Below, piece by piece: positions 14,929 through 23,300 of a stretch of DNA of 32,543 nucleotides (positions are counted from its first letter, which is position 1; each line of letters opens with the position of its first letter). The notes below the pieces were generated by a model, which made no database searches, was not told the origin of the DNA, and was given only the letters and a program-made list of their open reading frames with translations. The position numbers and the translations under genes are program-made. Source of the stretch: Lacticaseibacillus chiayiensis (GTDB lineage Bacteria > Bacillota > Bacilli > Lactobacillales > Lactobacillaceae); contig NZ_MSSM01000023.1 in the NCBI RefSeq assembly GCF_004123795.1, forward strand, positions 1-32,543, in the 5' to 3' direction.

Positions 14929-15108
14929 TTACCACTGTTCATGATTCCAACTGCGGCCGTCGATTTCTGCCTCAAGTTGGTCGCGGCGTTCGGCTTGCTG
15001 TGCGACAAAAGTTTGCAAAGCCGCGAAGAATGCCGCCTTTTCATAAGATACTGCGTCTTTTTCATGCTGGGCAGCCGTGTTGATCAGCCACTGTTCGTCA
15101 GTCGTCAC
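14929..15108 (-). CDS. small charged protein (59 aa), overlapping gene
   Basis: A GTG at 15108 overlaps the TGA of the preceding gene as GTGA. The product reads MTTDEQWLINTAAQHEKDAV at the start and RRDQLEAEIDGRSWNHEQW at the end. It should be one long amphipathic helix with a charged tail and no membrane segment. The preceding gene provides GCAGGTGAG as a ribosome site. I do not recognise a family. Support for it being real comes from the 4-base overlap, repeated at the previous gene junction, and from normal codon use. It could be an accessory subunit of the oxidoreductase or a free small protein. Confidence 0.6.
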   Translation of the reverse strand: MTTDEQWLINTAAQHEKDAVSYEKAAFFAALQTFVAQQAERRDQLEAEIDGRSWNHEQW

Positions 15109-15773
15109 TCCGACTCACCTGCTTTCAACTCGTGCAACGTCAACCGTAAGCGGCCAATTTCATCGGTTTGTGCGGCCAACTCATCAGCCATTATCTTCGT
15201 GTCAGGGTCAGCCTGCAGCCGATCGATAAACCACTGTGCCTGTTCTTCAGCATTATCAGGGTGTGTGAGCGTCAAATATTGCTGGTAGCGAATGAGTAAT
15301 TGCTGGTGTTCGGTATCATTTTGGTTGGCGAAGCGCGCAATAGTTAGAGGCGCAAGCAGTTCCAACCCCGTCTTTTCGGCCAGTGCGGCATAAGGTGCCA
15401 AAAACTGGCTCACACTAAACCCGACGCGACCGCCTAATTGATACGCCGATTCCGGTTGGCTAAAACTTACTACGATGCCCAACGACTTGCCTGTCAGCAA
15501 TCCTCCATGCGCGTTATAAACAAATTGTTTAACCCACACTTCAGTCAGCCACTGATGCAAACTCGCCGGCGCCATGTACCAGTACAACGGAAATTGGAAA
15601 ATAATCCGATCAGCCTTCTGAATCATCTGCTGCTCAGCGGCGACGTCAAACGGCAAGTTCGCGTCTAAATGGTGCCAGACAACTTGCGACAAAGAAGCGG
15701 CACTGGCTTTTAGAAACTGCTGGGTGTCGCTTTTTTCAATATTCGGATGACTAACTACCACTAATGTCTTCAA
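15105..15773 (-). CDS. NAD(P)H oxidoreductase, flavodoxin-like fold (KefF/MdaB/NQO1 group)
   Basis: The protein of about 222 residues starts KTLVVVSHPN, the flavin-phosphate loop of the group, followed by ADRIIFQFPLYWYMAPASLHQWL and KSLGIVVSFSQPESAY, which are typical FMN/FAD-contact segments. These enzymes reduce quinones or act with potassium efflux systems. The start chosen is TTG 15773 after GAAGGGA; its first bases overlap the preceding stop as TTGA. A longer frame to 15824 lies inside the esterase gene. The C-terminal 40 residues are an extra charged helix. Confidence 0.85.
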   Translation of the reverse strand: MKTLVVVSHPNIEKSDTQQFLKASAASLSQVVWHHLDANLPFDVAAEQQMIQKADRIIFQFPLYWYMAPASLHQWLTEVWVKQFVYNAHGGLLTGKSLGIVVSFSQPESAYQLGGRVGFSVSQFLAPYAALAEKTGLELLAPLTIARFANQNDTEHQQLLIRYQQYLTLTHPDNAEEQAQWFIDRLQADPDTKIMADELAAQTDEIGRLRLTLHELKAGESE

Positions 15774-16561
15774 TTTGATCCCTTCAATAAGTGCTGCGCC
15801 AAAAATGCGACCGTGCCCGGCCACGCTTCGGCAAGATAACCTTCTGCATGCTGGCCACCCGGAATCACCTGCAATGTCACTGGCAACCCCAACGCTGCCG
15901 CCGCTTGGGCAAGTTGATAAATCCCGCTTACCGGAATGATCTCTTCCTGCGAATTAGCCAGATACAATGGCCCTGCCTCTGCTGTCAGCCGATCAAACGG
16001 CTCGACTTGCGAAAACTTGGTCTCATCAGCATCTACATAATTCAAAATAAACCACTTGTAAAATGGATCGTTGCGGCCGCCTTGATCGATTTTAGCGCTC
16101 GCCGTATTCACAAAATCGGTTTTGGTATCAGGTTGCGCCACGACTTTTGGATGAGCCGCAAACCATTGTTGAATATCAAAAATACCAGACCACGACACTG
16201 CCGGCACGCCTTCAGCCAAGCCAACATCCACTGACAATGATCCGCCAGCGCTCGATCCAAACACACCGAGATTTTTCGTATCAACATGATCACGCAGCCA
16301 CGAAAAAGCGGCTAAAACATCGTCGCGTGCTGCCGGGAAAAAGGCTTCCGGTGCTAACCGATAGTTGGGAACAGCAACGGTATAACCAAGCGCGGCTATG
16401 CGTTCAGCCATACTGCCTTCCTTATTCTTTTCACCGCGAAACCACCCGCCGCCGTGAATATCAAGGATCGCTCCGCCATTTGGTTTATCCGGTTCATAGA
16501 AATCGAGTTTCTGTAAAGGGGCATCGCCATAAGCAATATCTTTGGTTACCTTAACTGTCAA
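15770..16561 (-). CDS. alpha/beta-hydrolase, esterase/lipase-like
   Basis: The 263-residue protein has the oxyanion-hole motif HGGGW (residues 36-40), the nucleophile elbow GSSAGG with Ser104, an acidic candidate in NSQEEIIPV and the catalytic histidine in GGQHAEGY. This is the order of the hormone-sensitive-lipase/BD-FAE type of carboxylesterase. There is no signal peptide, so it is cytoplasmic. It is the first gene of a tight three-gene unit (esterase, flavin reductase, small protein) with 4-base overlaps, suggesting a common task, perhaps handling of small esters or quinones. That link is inference. Confidence 0.85.
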   Translation of the reverse strand: MTVKVTKDIAYGDAPLQKLDFYEPDKPNGGAILDIHGGGWFRGEKNKEGSMAERIAALGYTVAVPNYRLAPEAFFPAARDDVLAAFSWLRDHVDTKNLGVFGSSAGGSLSVDVGLAEGVPAVSWSGIFDIQQWFAAHPKVVAQPDTKTDFVNTASAKIDQGGRNDPFYKWFILNYVDADETKFSQVEPFDRLTAEAGPLYLANSQEEIIPVSGIYQLAQAAAALGLPVTLQVIPGGQHAEGYLAEAWPGTVAFLAQHLLKGSN

Positions 16562-16674
16562 AATAATCGCCTCTCAATCCTCACGATGACCACAGTATAA
16601 CGCGATTTTCCAAAAAACAGCTAACAATTAACCCGCTTCAACTGGCGCCACTCTCAACATTAACAGTCCGGAAT

Positions 16675-17793
16675 CTAATCCAAAACATCCAGCCCTAACG
16701 CCTGATTCAACTTTTTCTGAACGGTTGGCAGTGCTATTTTGCCAAAATCTTTAGTCGCTACCCACCGTGCAGGCATAAACTTCAGTTCCTCGACTTTGGC
16801 ATCGGCTCCGATTAATGTCATCTGCCAGCGTTGATGGGTAAAGGTATGCTGAACCTGCTTCACGCCAAGATCAGCAAACGTTAAGGCCAAGCCTGATGAC
16901 GCAGTAAAGATTCGGCTGACTTCATCTAGTTGATCGCTCATCATGGTTGTCTCAAGATCAGCCATATCAATCAACGGAAACATCCATAGATCTGCCAACA
17001 TCCCAGTGCTAGGGCGCTGCTCGAACAGATAACCGGCATCAGAGCGTACCACTAAAGCAAAATAGCGATGCACAACTGGACGCGGCTTTTTGGTTTTAAC
17101 AGGATAATCCGCCACAACGCCATCGCGATAGCTGGCGTCAAAGTCACGCACAGGCGAGTGTTCAGGATCCGGATGGTTTGCCGACATGTAACTTGAACCG
17201 AGATCCATCACGGCTTGATTAAAATCACCAGGACGATCTTTTGGGATTAACGGGCGAATCAAATCATAGAATACTTGGCGTGTTTGCGGCTGTGCGATAT
17301 CGGCGTCTACTTTGAATAAACGAGCGAACACCCGAAACGCATTTCCATCAATGGCCGGCACGACTTCACCGAAACTAATAGAAGCAATCGCGCCGGCTGT
17401 GTAAGGCCCGATACCGGCCAACGTCTGTAACTCAGCTGAAGTCCGTGGCCATTTTCCGTCATAATCGTTCACAATTTGTTGAGCAGCTTGTTGCAACCGT
17501 CGCGCCCGTGAATAGTAGCCTAAGCCTTCCCATGCCTTCAAAACCGCGGCTTCCGGTGCCGCAGCCAGTGCCTCGACAGTCGGAAACTGCGCCATAAAGC
17601 GTTCATAATACGGAATCACGGTTTGCACTTGGGTCTGCTGAAGCATTAATTCGCTCACCATCACATGGTAAGGGTCATGATCCTGCCGCCACGGCAACGT
17701 CCGCGCGTGTTGATCGTACCAATCTAACAGTGCCTGTTGAAATGCCGCTACTTTTTCTGGCGGCCAATCCATTAAGTTATTGTTTGTCATCAT
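16675..17793 (-). CDS. mutY: A/G-specific adenine glycosylase MutY, lacking the Fe-S cluster
   Basis: The 372-residue protein removes adenine paired with 8-oxoguanine. It has the helix-hairpin-helix LAGIGPYTAGAI (residues 125-136), catalytic Glu48 in VSELMLQQTQV and Asp149 in PAIDGNAFRVFARL, and a C-terminal NUDIX-like domain that recognises 8-oxoguanine (from about residue 240). The loop after MDLGSSYM, which in most MutY proteins holds CX6CX2CX5C for a 4Fe-4S cluster, has no cysteine here. Loss of the cluster is known in some lactic acid bacteria. The gene stands alone; no strong ribosome site precedes ATG 17793, so the start could be the second ATG or the methionine at residue 8. Confidence 0.92.
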   Translation of the reverse strand: MMTNNNLMDWPPEKVAAFQQALLDWYDQHARTLPWRQDHDPYHVMVSELMLQQTQVQTVIPYYERFMAQFPTVEALAAAPEAAVLKAWEGLGYYSRARRLQQAAQQIVNDYDGKWPRTSAELQTLAGIGPYTAGAIASISFGEVVPAIDGNAFRVFARLFKVDADIAQPQTRQVFYDLIRPLIPKDRPGDFNQAVMDLGSSYMSANHPDPEHSPVRDFDASYRDGVVADYPVKTKKPRPVVHRYFALVVRSDAGYLFEQRPSTGMLADLWMFPLIDMADLETTMMSDQLDEVSRIFTASSGLALTFADLGVKQVQHTFTHQRWQMTLIGADAKVEELKFMPARWVATKDFGKIALPTVQKKLNQALGLDVLD

Positions 17794-17963
17794 AGGGTTT
17801 AGCTTACCATGGAGTTAGGTGTTGGGAAACTGTTGCGGGGCTATTTTGATTGGGTTTGTTTTTGAAAATGGTGGTAGGATGTGTCGTGACGCTGGTTATG
17901 TGTGAAGAGTCGTGGTTCATTGGAGATTGTTCTATTAGGGGCAATTGAATGGTTGATCTTCAT

Positions 17964-18090
17964 GTTCTATAACGCGCTTGCCAGCCCAGAAACCTACACA
18001 TAAGGACCTCAGGCGCAATGGCCAAAGACCGGGCCATCACGCCCGAGGCCACTTACACTCCGGTTTCTAACAGGGCTGGCTCACGCTCAG
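17964..18090 (+). repeat. intergenic hairpin repeat, copy B
   Basis: Starts GTTCTATAACGCGCTT. Outer arms are GCCAGCCCAGAAACC and GGTTTCTAACAGGGCTGGC; inner arms CCTCAGGCGCAATGGCC and GGCCATCACGCCCGAGG. About 40 bases before it (17930-17963) are shared with copies A and C. The rest of the gap 17794-18346 has no recognisable gene. Confidence 0.85.
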
Positions 18091-18091
18091 C

Positions 18092-18140
18092 GTTCTATAA
18101 CGCGCTCGCAGTCGTAGAAATCGCTCCTGCTCGCGCTCAC
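18092..18140 (+). repeat. internally deleted mini-copy of the repeat
   Basis: Directly after copy B a 49-base unit joins the left end of the element (GTTCTATAACGCGCTCGC) to its right end (TCGCGCTCAC) with about 20 unrelated bases between. It ends at the A-tract of the terminator at 18142. Confidence 0.65.
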
Positions 18141-18141
18141 C

Positions 18142-18184
18142 AAAAAAATCACCCCTACGATCATACGTATCGCAGAGGTGATTT
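18142..18184 (-). terminator. terminator, probably for hsp20
   Basis: Arms AAATCACC and GGTGATTT with extra CGAT/ATCG pairs in the centre; on the minus strand it runs into seven T's. It lies about 160 bases past the hsp20 stop, leaving a long 3' tail on the message. Confidence 0.65.
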
Positions 18185-18346
18185 CTTGTTACGGTTCAAT
18201 GATCACTGCAACTGCTGCAATTCTCATCGATTCGTTTTGCTTATTACTGGGTTTTGCCCATCAACGACAGTGGTGCCGCTTCTGATCATGCTTGCAATGC
18301 AGTTCGTGAGTCTTGAGCCGCCTGACGACAAACACTACTCAATCCA

Positions 18347-18823
18347 TTACTGAATTTCAATGTTGTGACCAGACTCCTTTGATTCAGTCAACTTTGGGCA
18401 TGTGATGTTAAGAACACCATCCTTGTAGTTTGCCTTGATGTTGCTGTCATCAACGTTTGGCAGTTGATAGCTCCGACTCATCGTGCCATAGCTGCGTTCG
18501 GACATCATGACGTTGCCGTTCTTGTCGGCGTGATCTGTAATGTCATCCTTGTGAACATTGATGCTCAAAATGCCATCATGGTAGTTCAGCTTGATGTTGT
18601 TCTTATCGATCCCAGGAACATCAACATGAACTTCGTAAGCGTCCTTGGTCTCCTTAACGTCAGTCAGCAATCCGTTGACGGCCGTGCTGGCAATGGAAGG
18701 AGTTGCCCAATCCATCCAGTCAGATACCGGGCCGAAGAACCGACGCGCCAAGTTGTCAAAGAACGGATCATTAACATCATTCATCAACTCATTATTACGA
18801 CGATTCATAACTTCATTAGCCAT
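18347..18823 (-). CDS. hsp20: small heat shock protein, Hsp20/alpha-crystallin family
   Basis: The 158-residue protein is an ATP-independent chaperone that holds unfolding proteins. An N-terminal arm of about 50 residues (with DPFFDNLARRFFGPVSDWMDW) is followed by the alpha-crystallin domain: DVKETKDAYEVHVDVPGI, SYQLPNVDDSNIKANYKDGVL and the LNITCPKL strand. The C-terminal tail ends HNIEIQ, giving the I-x-I oligomer contact. ATG 18823 follows GAAAGGAAG. A CIRCE-like operator lies about 110 bases upstream, which places the gene under HrcA. Confidence 0.93.
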   Translation of the reverse strand: MANEVMNRRNNELMNDVNDPFFDNLARRFFGPVSDWMDWATPSIASTAVNGLLTDVKETKDAYEVHVDVPGIDKNNIKLNYHDGILSINVHKDDITDHADKNGNVMMSERSYGTMSRSYQLPNVDDSNIKANYKDGVLNITCPKLTESKESGHNIEIQ

Positions 18824-18929
18824 AACAGATAACTTCCTTTCAATCAGAGACTTCTGGAATTCGGGAAACGTTCTTGGCTCCGGAGCCTTTGTTCCTTTTC
18901 CCTCGCTCCACCTATAGTTATACCACAAA

Positions 18930-18956
18930 TTAGCACTTGTGAACGCCAAGTGCTAA
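18930..18956 (-). promoter_or_regulatory. CIRCE-like HrcA operator of hsp20
   Basis: TTAGCACTT, nine bases, AAGTGCTAA: a perfect dyad with the spacing of CIRCE. The usual ninth base of the half site is C (TTAGCACTC); here it is T, with the matching change in the other arm. A TATAAC box on the minus strand lies 9 bases downstream, so bound HrcA would cover the promoter. Confidence 0.85.
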
Positions 18957-19131
18957 TTTTTTTGAAAAAAGTTTTTGCTCGCGGTTGTTATGGGGCGTCA
19001 TTATTGAGTTTTGGGATTGTATATCAACCTATACCTGTAATTGGCTCAGAGTAATTGTGGCTGTGGCTGCGAGCAATTTTTGGGGTAGTCGGAATTTGCT
19101 CTATTGTCGGCAATCATGGTTGGACTGTCGT

Positions 19132-19254
19132 GTTCTATAACGCGCTCACCGGCGCAGGAGCCTGCGTGTAAGGACCTTGGTCGCAATGGCAAAAAACGCC
19201 ATCACGCCCAAGGCCACTTACACTCCGGCTCCTAATCGCGCCGGTTCGCGCTCA
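19132..19254 (+). repeat. intergenic hairpin repeat, copy C
   Basis: Starts GTTCTATAACGCGCTC. Outer arms are ACCGGCGCAGGAGCC and GGCTCCTAATCGCGCCGGT, different from copies A, B and E but still complementary. The segment 19091-19131 is the shared 5' flank. The right end touches the A-tract of the next terminator. The gap 18957-19090 shows no gene. Confidence 0.85.
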
Positions 19255-19288
19255 AAAAAAGATCCCAAACAATTTCTCATTTGGAATC
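19254..19288 (-). terminator. terminator of the small-protein gene at 19305
   Basis: Minus strand arms GATTCCAAA and TTTGGGATC around an 11-base loop, then seven T's. Confidence 0.8.
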
Positions 19289-19304
19289 CGTGGCTTAACT
19301 AAAA

Positions 19305-19448
19305 TTAGTTTTCATTTTCAAGGCGTTCTGCTTCTTCGTCAATTGTTTCGAAGCCAGACTTCTTAGGCTTCTTTTCAGGATGTTCTTGGCGCTCCTTTTC
19401 AACCTTAGCGATCAAAGCTTTCTTCTGTTCTTTGCTCAATGATGCCAT
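19305..19448 (-). CDS. small lysine/glutamate-rich protein (47 aa)
   Basis: The product begins MASLSKEQKKALIAKVEKER and ends with ETIDEEAERLENEN, with KKPKKSG in the middle. It is highly charged, without hydrophobic segments, and probably helical or disordered. GAGAGG lies about 10 bases before ATG 19448; a TATAAC box further upstream could be its -10. It has its own terminator, so it is a single-gene unit. I do not recognise a described function. A longer frame to 19496 passes through the ribosome site and is rejected. Confidence 0.65.
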   Translation of the reverse strand: MASLSKEQKKALIAKVEKERQEHPEKKPKKSGFETIDEEAERLENEN

Positions 19449-19606
19449 GTGATGTCGCCTCTCTTTGGTGTGAGTTAGAAGGTTTGACCCTTTCAACTTC
19501 TGTTATACCACTTAAACGCCACCTTGACACATCCGATTTTAAATCCGCTCCTATGAACGCCTCTTGGGCGGAGCAATCAGGTCGATTCATTTCAGGTACA
19601 ACCAGC

Positions 19607-19927
19607 TCAAGATTTTGCCCAATCAAATGGTTTGACCTGACTGATATCACCTGCCTCAGCCTGTGCCAAGCGATAATTAAGATCAAGCTGTAACAGCCAT
19701 CTAGCACTTAGGCCAGTGGCTTGCTCAATTTTCCGCGCAACATTGATGCTCATGTACGCATGCCGATTCAAAATAAATGAAAGCTGTTTTTGCGAAACGT
19801 TAATGTGTTCCGCAAACTCAGACTGCGTAATATGGTGATACGCCATCAGTTCCTTCAGCGCATCAGCTGCCGAAGTCGTTGGCACGATGTTCATGGGTAC
19901 TGAGTCATTAAAATCTACTTTATACAT
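19607..19927 (-). CDS. higA: HigA-type antitoxin, HTH/XRE domain
   Basis: The 106-residue protein has a helix-turn-helix typical of HigA: TSAADALKELMAYHHITQ, then SEFAEHINVSQKQLSFILN and the VARKIEQATGLSARWLLQLD segment. HigA binds and neutralises the HigB toxin and represses the operon. The gene follows the toxin gene by 18 bases, the order typical for higBA. ATG 19927 is preceded by AAAGGGGGG. The N-terminal 13 residues before MNIVPTTS may be extra; the second ATG is an alternative start. Confidence 0.85.
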   Translation of the reverse strand: MYKVDFNDSVPMNIVPTTSAADALKELMAYHHITQSEFAEHINVSQKQLSFILNRHAYMSINVARKIEQATGLSARWLLQLDLNYRLAQAEAGDISQVKPFDWAKS

Positions 19928-19945
19928 AAATAAAGGTCCCCCCTT

Positions 19946-20269
19946 TTAGTGGTAATCTTCAATACCTACAAAAACGACTGCCACGATTTCTGCAGTATCC
20001 ACAGATTGCTGATACTCGTCATCAAATCCAGCAAATAATAATCGATAATTTGCACTGACATCAACCGCAAACAATCCTTGCCGATCACCCTTTAAAGCGT
20101 GAAGCCTTGAAGGTGGGAATCTGGACACATCATCCAAAGTTGTCGCCGCTGCAATTTCATCAATTCTTGCCGCAATTCTTCTACCAACACTAGTACCGAA
20201 AATTCGATTTCGTATGCGCGGATCTGTTAACTGCCTTTCTAATCTGTTGTTCTTCGCCTTAGCCTCCAT
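19946..20269 (-). CDS. higB: HigB/RelE-type toxin
   Basis: The protein of about 107 residues matches the HigB branch of RelE toxins: RIRNRIFGTSVGRRIAARI near the start, then FPPSRLHALKGDRQGLFAV and SANYRLLFAGFDD. HigB cleaves mRNA on the ribosome; the basic residues in LKGDR and NYRL belong to the active region. The start is taken as ATG 20269 (TTG 20272 is possible). A strong promoter with repeats lies directly upstream. It seems intact, unlike the antitoxin remnant at 13847. Confidence 0.82.
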   Translation of the reverse strand: MEAKAKNNRLERQLTDPRIRNRIFGTSVGRRIAARIDEIAAATTLDDVSRFPPSRLHALKGDRQGLFAVDVSANYRLLFAGFDDEYQQSVDTAEIVAVVFVGIEDYH

Positions 20270-20289
20270 CAACGCCCTAACCTTCTATC

Positions 20290-20321
20290 GGTATATTACC
20301 ATGAAGGTATATTCCTTTCAA
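20290..20321 (-). promoter_or_regulatory. higBA promoter with candidate HigA operator
   Basis: TTGAAA (20316-20321) and TAATAT (20293-20298) on the minus strand with 17 bases between. The octamer GGTATATT occurs twice on the plus strand (20290-20297 and 20306-20313), 16 bases apart; one copy covers the -10 box and the other lies in the spacer. Confidence 0.65.
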
Positions 20322-20355
20322 GTAATTTTTTGAATTATCACGGCGCTGTATGCAA

Positions 20356-23300
20356 CTACGCCATATGCATCACTTTCAACCGACTACGCCCGGTTCCGGC
20401 CGGCTGTACCTGAAGCTGATCGGGAATGTTATCGCGTAATTCCGTGACGTGGGAAATAATACCGATCAACCGCGACTCGCCTTCCAATGACTCAAGGGCA
20501 TTCATAGCCACATCAAGGCTATTGGTATCCAAACTACCGAACCCTTCGTCAACAAACAAAGCATCAATGTTGATGCCGCCACTTTCCTGTTGAATGACCT
20601 CACCTAATGCCAATGCCAGACTAAGCGCCGCGATAAAGCTTTCGCCGCCGGATAGCGTCTGAACCGCGCGCTGTTCGCCAACTTGATCATCATAAACATC
20701 GATTTCCAAGCCTGAGTGAATCTTTTGGGTGCCTAAATCAGTATGCAGCACAAATTGATAACGATTGTTGGAAAGCACCTGCAGGCGGGTGTTGGCAACA
20801 TCTAGAATCTGCTGGAGATAGGCTTGCAAAACATACCGTTCCAAACTTAGCTTCTTAGGACCGTTCCCATTCATCACCGTTGTCAATGTCTGCAGGTCAG
20901 CAAAGGCAGCCAAGGCCGCTTGGTTTTCTGCCAAAATATCCGACGCCTGCTTCAATAACTTTTTCGCCGTGTCATAGGTCTGCTTCACTTCGATAAACGC
21001 CGTCTGAGCCTTCGTTGCGGCTTCTTCCGTGAGCTTAGCCTGCTCTTCAAGCTGATCAAGTGCCGGTTCCTGTTGATCGCCGATGGTTTTATTGCTAGCG
21101 TCCTGTAACGTCTTCTGCTGCAACACCGCATCCTTATAAGCCTGCGTTTGCTGTTGCAGATCCGGCAATTGTGGCAACTGCTTTTGCAATGCGGCAAACT
21201 GTTCAGAACCATTTTCGCCAAAATATTCCGTCACGGCTGCTAAAAAGTCCGTTGCCGCTTTTTGATGCTCTTTTTCCAGCTTGGCAATTTGTTCCGTGGC
21301 GTGGCGTGCATCGGCATGTAATCCAGCCAACTGTCGATCTAACTCGTTGACGCGATCCTGCGCAGCTTGTTGTTGCTCCTGATAATCGTTAACCGCCTGG
21401 GTCAGTTCTTTCGACTGTGCTGTCACCGTCGCCAGATCGCTTGTTCCTTCCGGCAATGCCGCTTGCATCGTCGCCAATGCACTCGTGGCTTTGGCAGCCT
21501 CAAGCTTGGCGGCGTTAAATGTCCCTTGCGCGGTCTGAACCTTTTCCTCATCCTGAGCCACGACTGCTTGTGTTGCCTTCAGCGTTTCTTCCAATGCGGT
21601 TTGTTTTGCTTTGGCAGTTTTCAGTGCCTTGACTGTCTTATCAGTAACAATCTTAAGCGCATCTAGCTGTTGCAAAATATTGCCGCGCTCAATGTCTTGA
21701 TTAACAAGGTTGGGAACTTCTGCCAGCTTTTCAAGAAAATCTTGCTGCGCTGCATTGACTTTTTTATCCGCAGTTGCCTGCTGTTCTTCAAGATTCTTGA
21801 GCTGGGTTTGTAGCGTGGTCGCTTTTGCCGCTGCCTGTTGCCGGTTTTGTTCTGCCTGCTTGATCGCCGTCTCGGTTACCAGTGGTTCAGTCGTAGTTAC
21901 GGCAGGATGCGGATGTTCAAGGCTGCCACAAACGGGACAAGGCGTGCCAGGTTTTAACTTAGCCGCCAACCGGGCAATTTGCTGCTTGATTTGGGTTTGC
22001 TGCAGATCGGTTAATTGCTGCGCTGTCGTTTCACTGGCTTTTGTGGCTTCAGCCAGCGAAGTTTTGACCATTGCCAGCTTTTTCTCTAGCGCGGCGGCGT
22101 CAGCTTGGGCTTCCTGATAGTTGGTCGCAATCGGCGTCAACATTGCCATTAACTGCTTTTGGTCAGCTGCTTGGTTCGCCAAATCGGCCACTGACAGCCC
22201 AGACAACTCGGTTTGTTGCTGCGCGAGCGCCTGCTGATCGTCAGCAAGCTTTTGTTGTGCCTGTGCCAGAGCACTCTCTGCTTTTGCAACTGCATCGGCT
22301 TGCTTTGCCGCCTGCTGCTTTTGCGTTGTCATGGCGACTAACTGTTCCCGAACCGACTGCAATTGATCGAGCTGCTTTTTCTTGGCTTCAACGGCAGGCG
22401 CTTGTTGCTGTAAATCGCTTAACTTGGCTTTAGCCTGCGCCATGGCCTGTTGAGTGGTCACCAAAGCCGCGTTTGTCTGTGCGGATTGCTTTTTCGCCGC
22501 ATCCAGGTCCTGTTTCGTACTTTCGACTTGTTGGGCAGCTGCCTCGTGTTGTTGCACCCAAGTTAACTGATCCATGAGTTTCAGCCGATCCCGCTGAGTC
22601 GGTTCCTGCTCAGCGAGTTTTGCCAAGGCAGCGGTGGTCAGTTCGCGGTCTTTAAATGCTTGTGCCAACTGTCTGCCTGCCTGAAGCGATGCCTGCGCAA
22701 CACGATAAGCATGATGGCTGCTGTCAGCCGTTTTTTGTCGTTCCGCAACCGTTGCCGCTTGCTTTTCGACATTTTCCCGCATCAAGTCAAGCTTGTCCGC
22801 CGGCGTGGCATTTTCATCTGGCGCGACTTCGAAATCAAATTGCGATGTCAAAAGATTGAGCAGCCGCTCCTGATCCTGGATTTTTGCGCCTTGCTTCTTG
22901 GTTTTTGCCAGCATCGCCGCCTGCCACCGTTGAATTAGTTGCGTGCCAAACAAGTCGCGCAATAAGTCTTCCTTAGCATTACTGTCCGCATCCAAAAAGC
23001 GCCGAAAATCCCCTTGCGGCAGCAACACAATCTGGCGAAACTGTTTGGCGTCCAAGTGCAAAACTTCATCTAATTGCGCCTGCACCTGATTCTTCTTGGT
23101 ATATTCCGCCACCTGCTTGTCAGCATTTGCGATCGCCAACATAACTTTAGCTTTAATCTCCGTGAGCCCATCCCCGCGCTTCTTTTGTTGCAGCTGTTGC
23201 GGCTGGCGGGTCACCGAATAAAGTTTGCCGTCATGTTCAAACGTCAACGTCACTTTCGTCAAATTATGATGACTGGCAAAATTCGACCGCATCTGAACGC

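Noticed and set aside
19405-19707. 100-aa minus-strand ORF between the small protein and higA
   Set aside because: It overlaps the higA end and the small gene's start region in another frame and has no ribosome site or recognisable motif.
22071-22433. Long plus-strand frames opposite sbcC
   Set aside because: They arise from the low-complexity glutamine/alanine codons of the coiled coil; no start signals.
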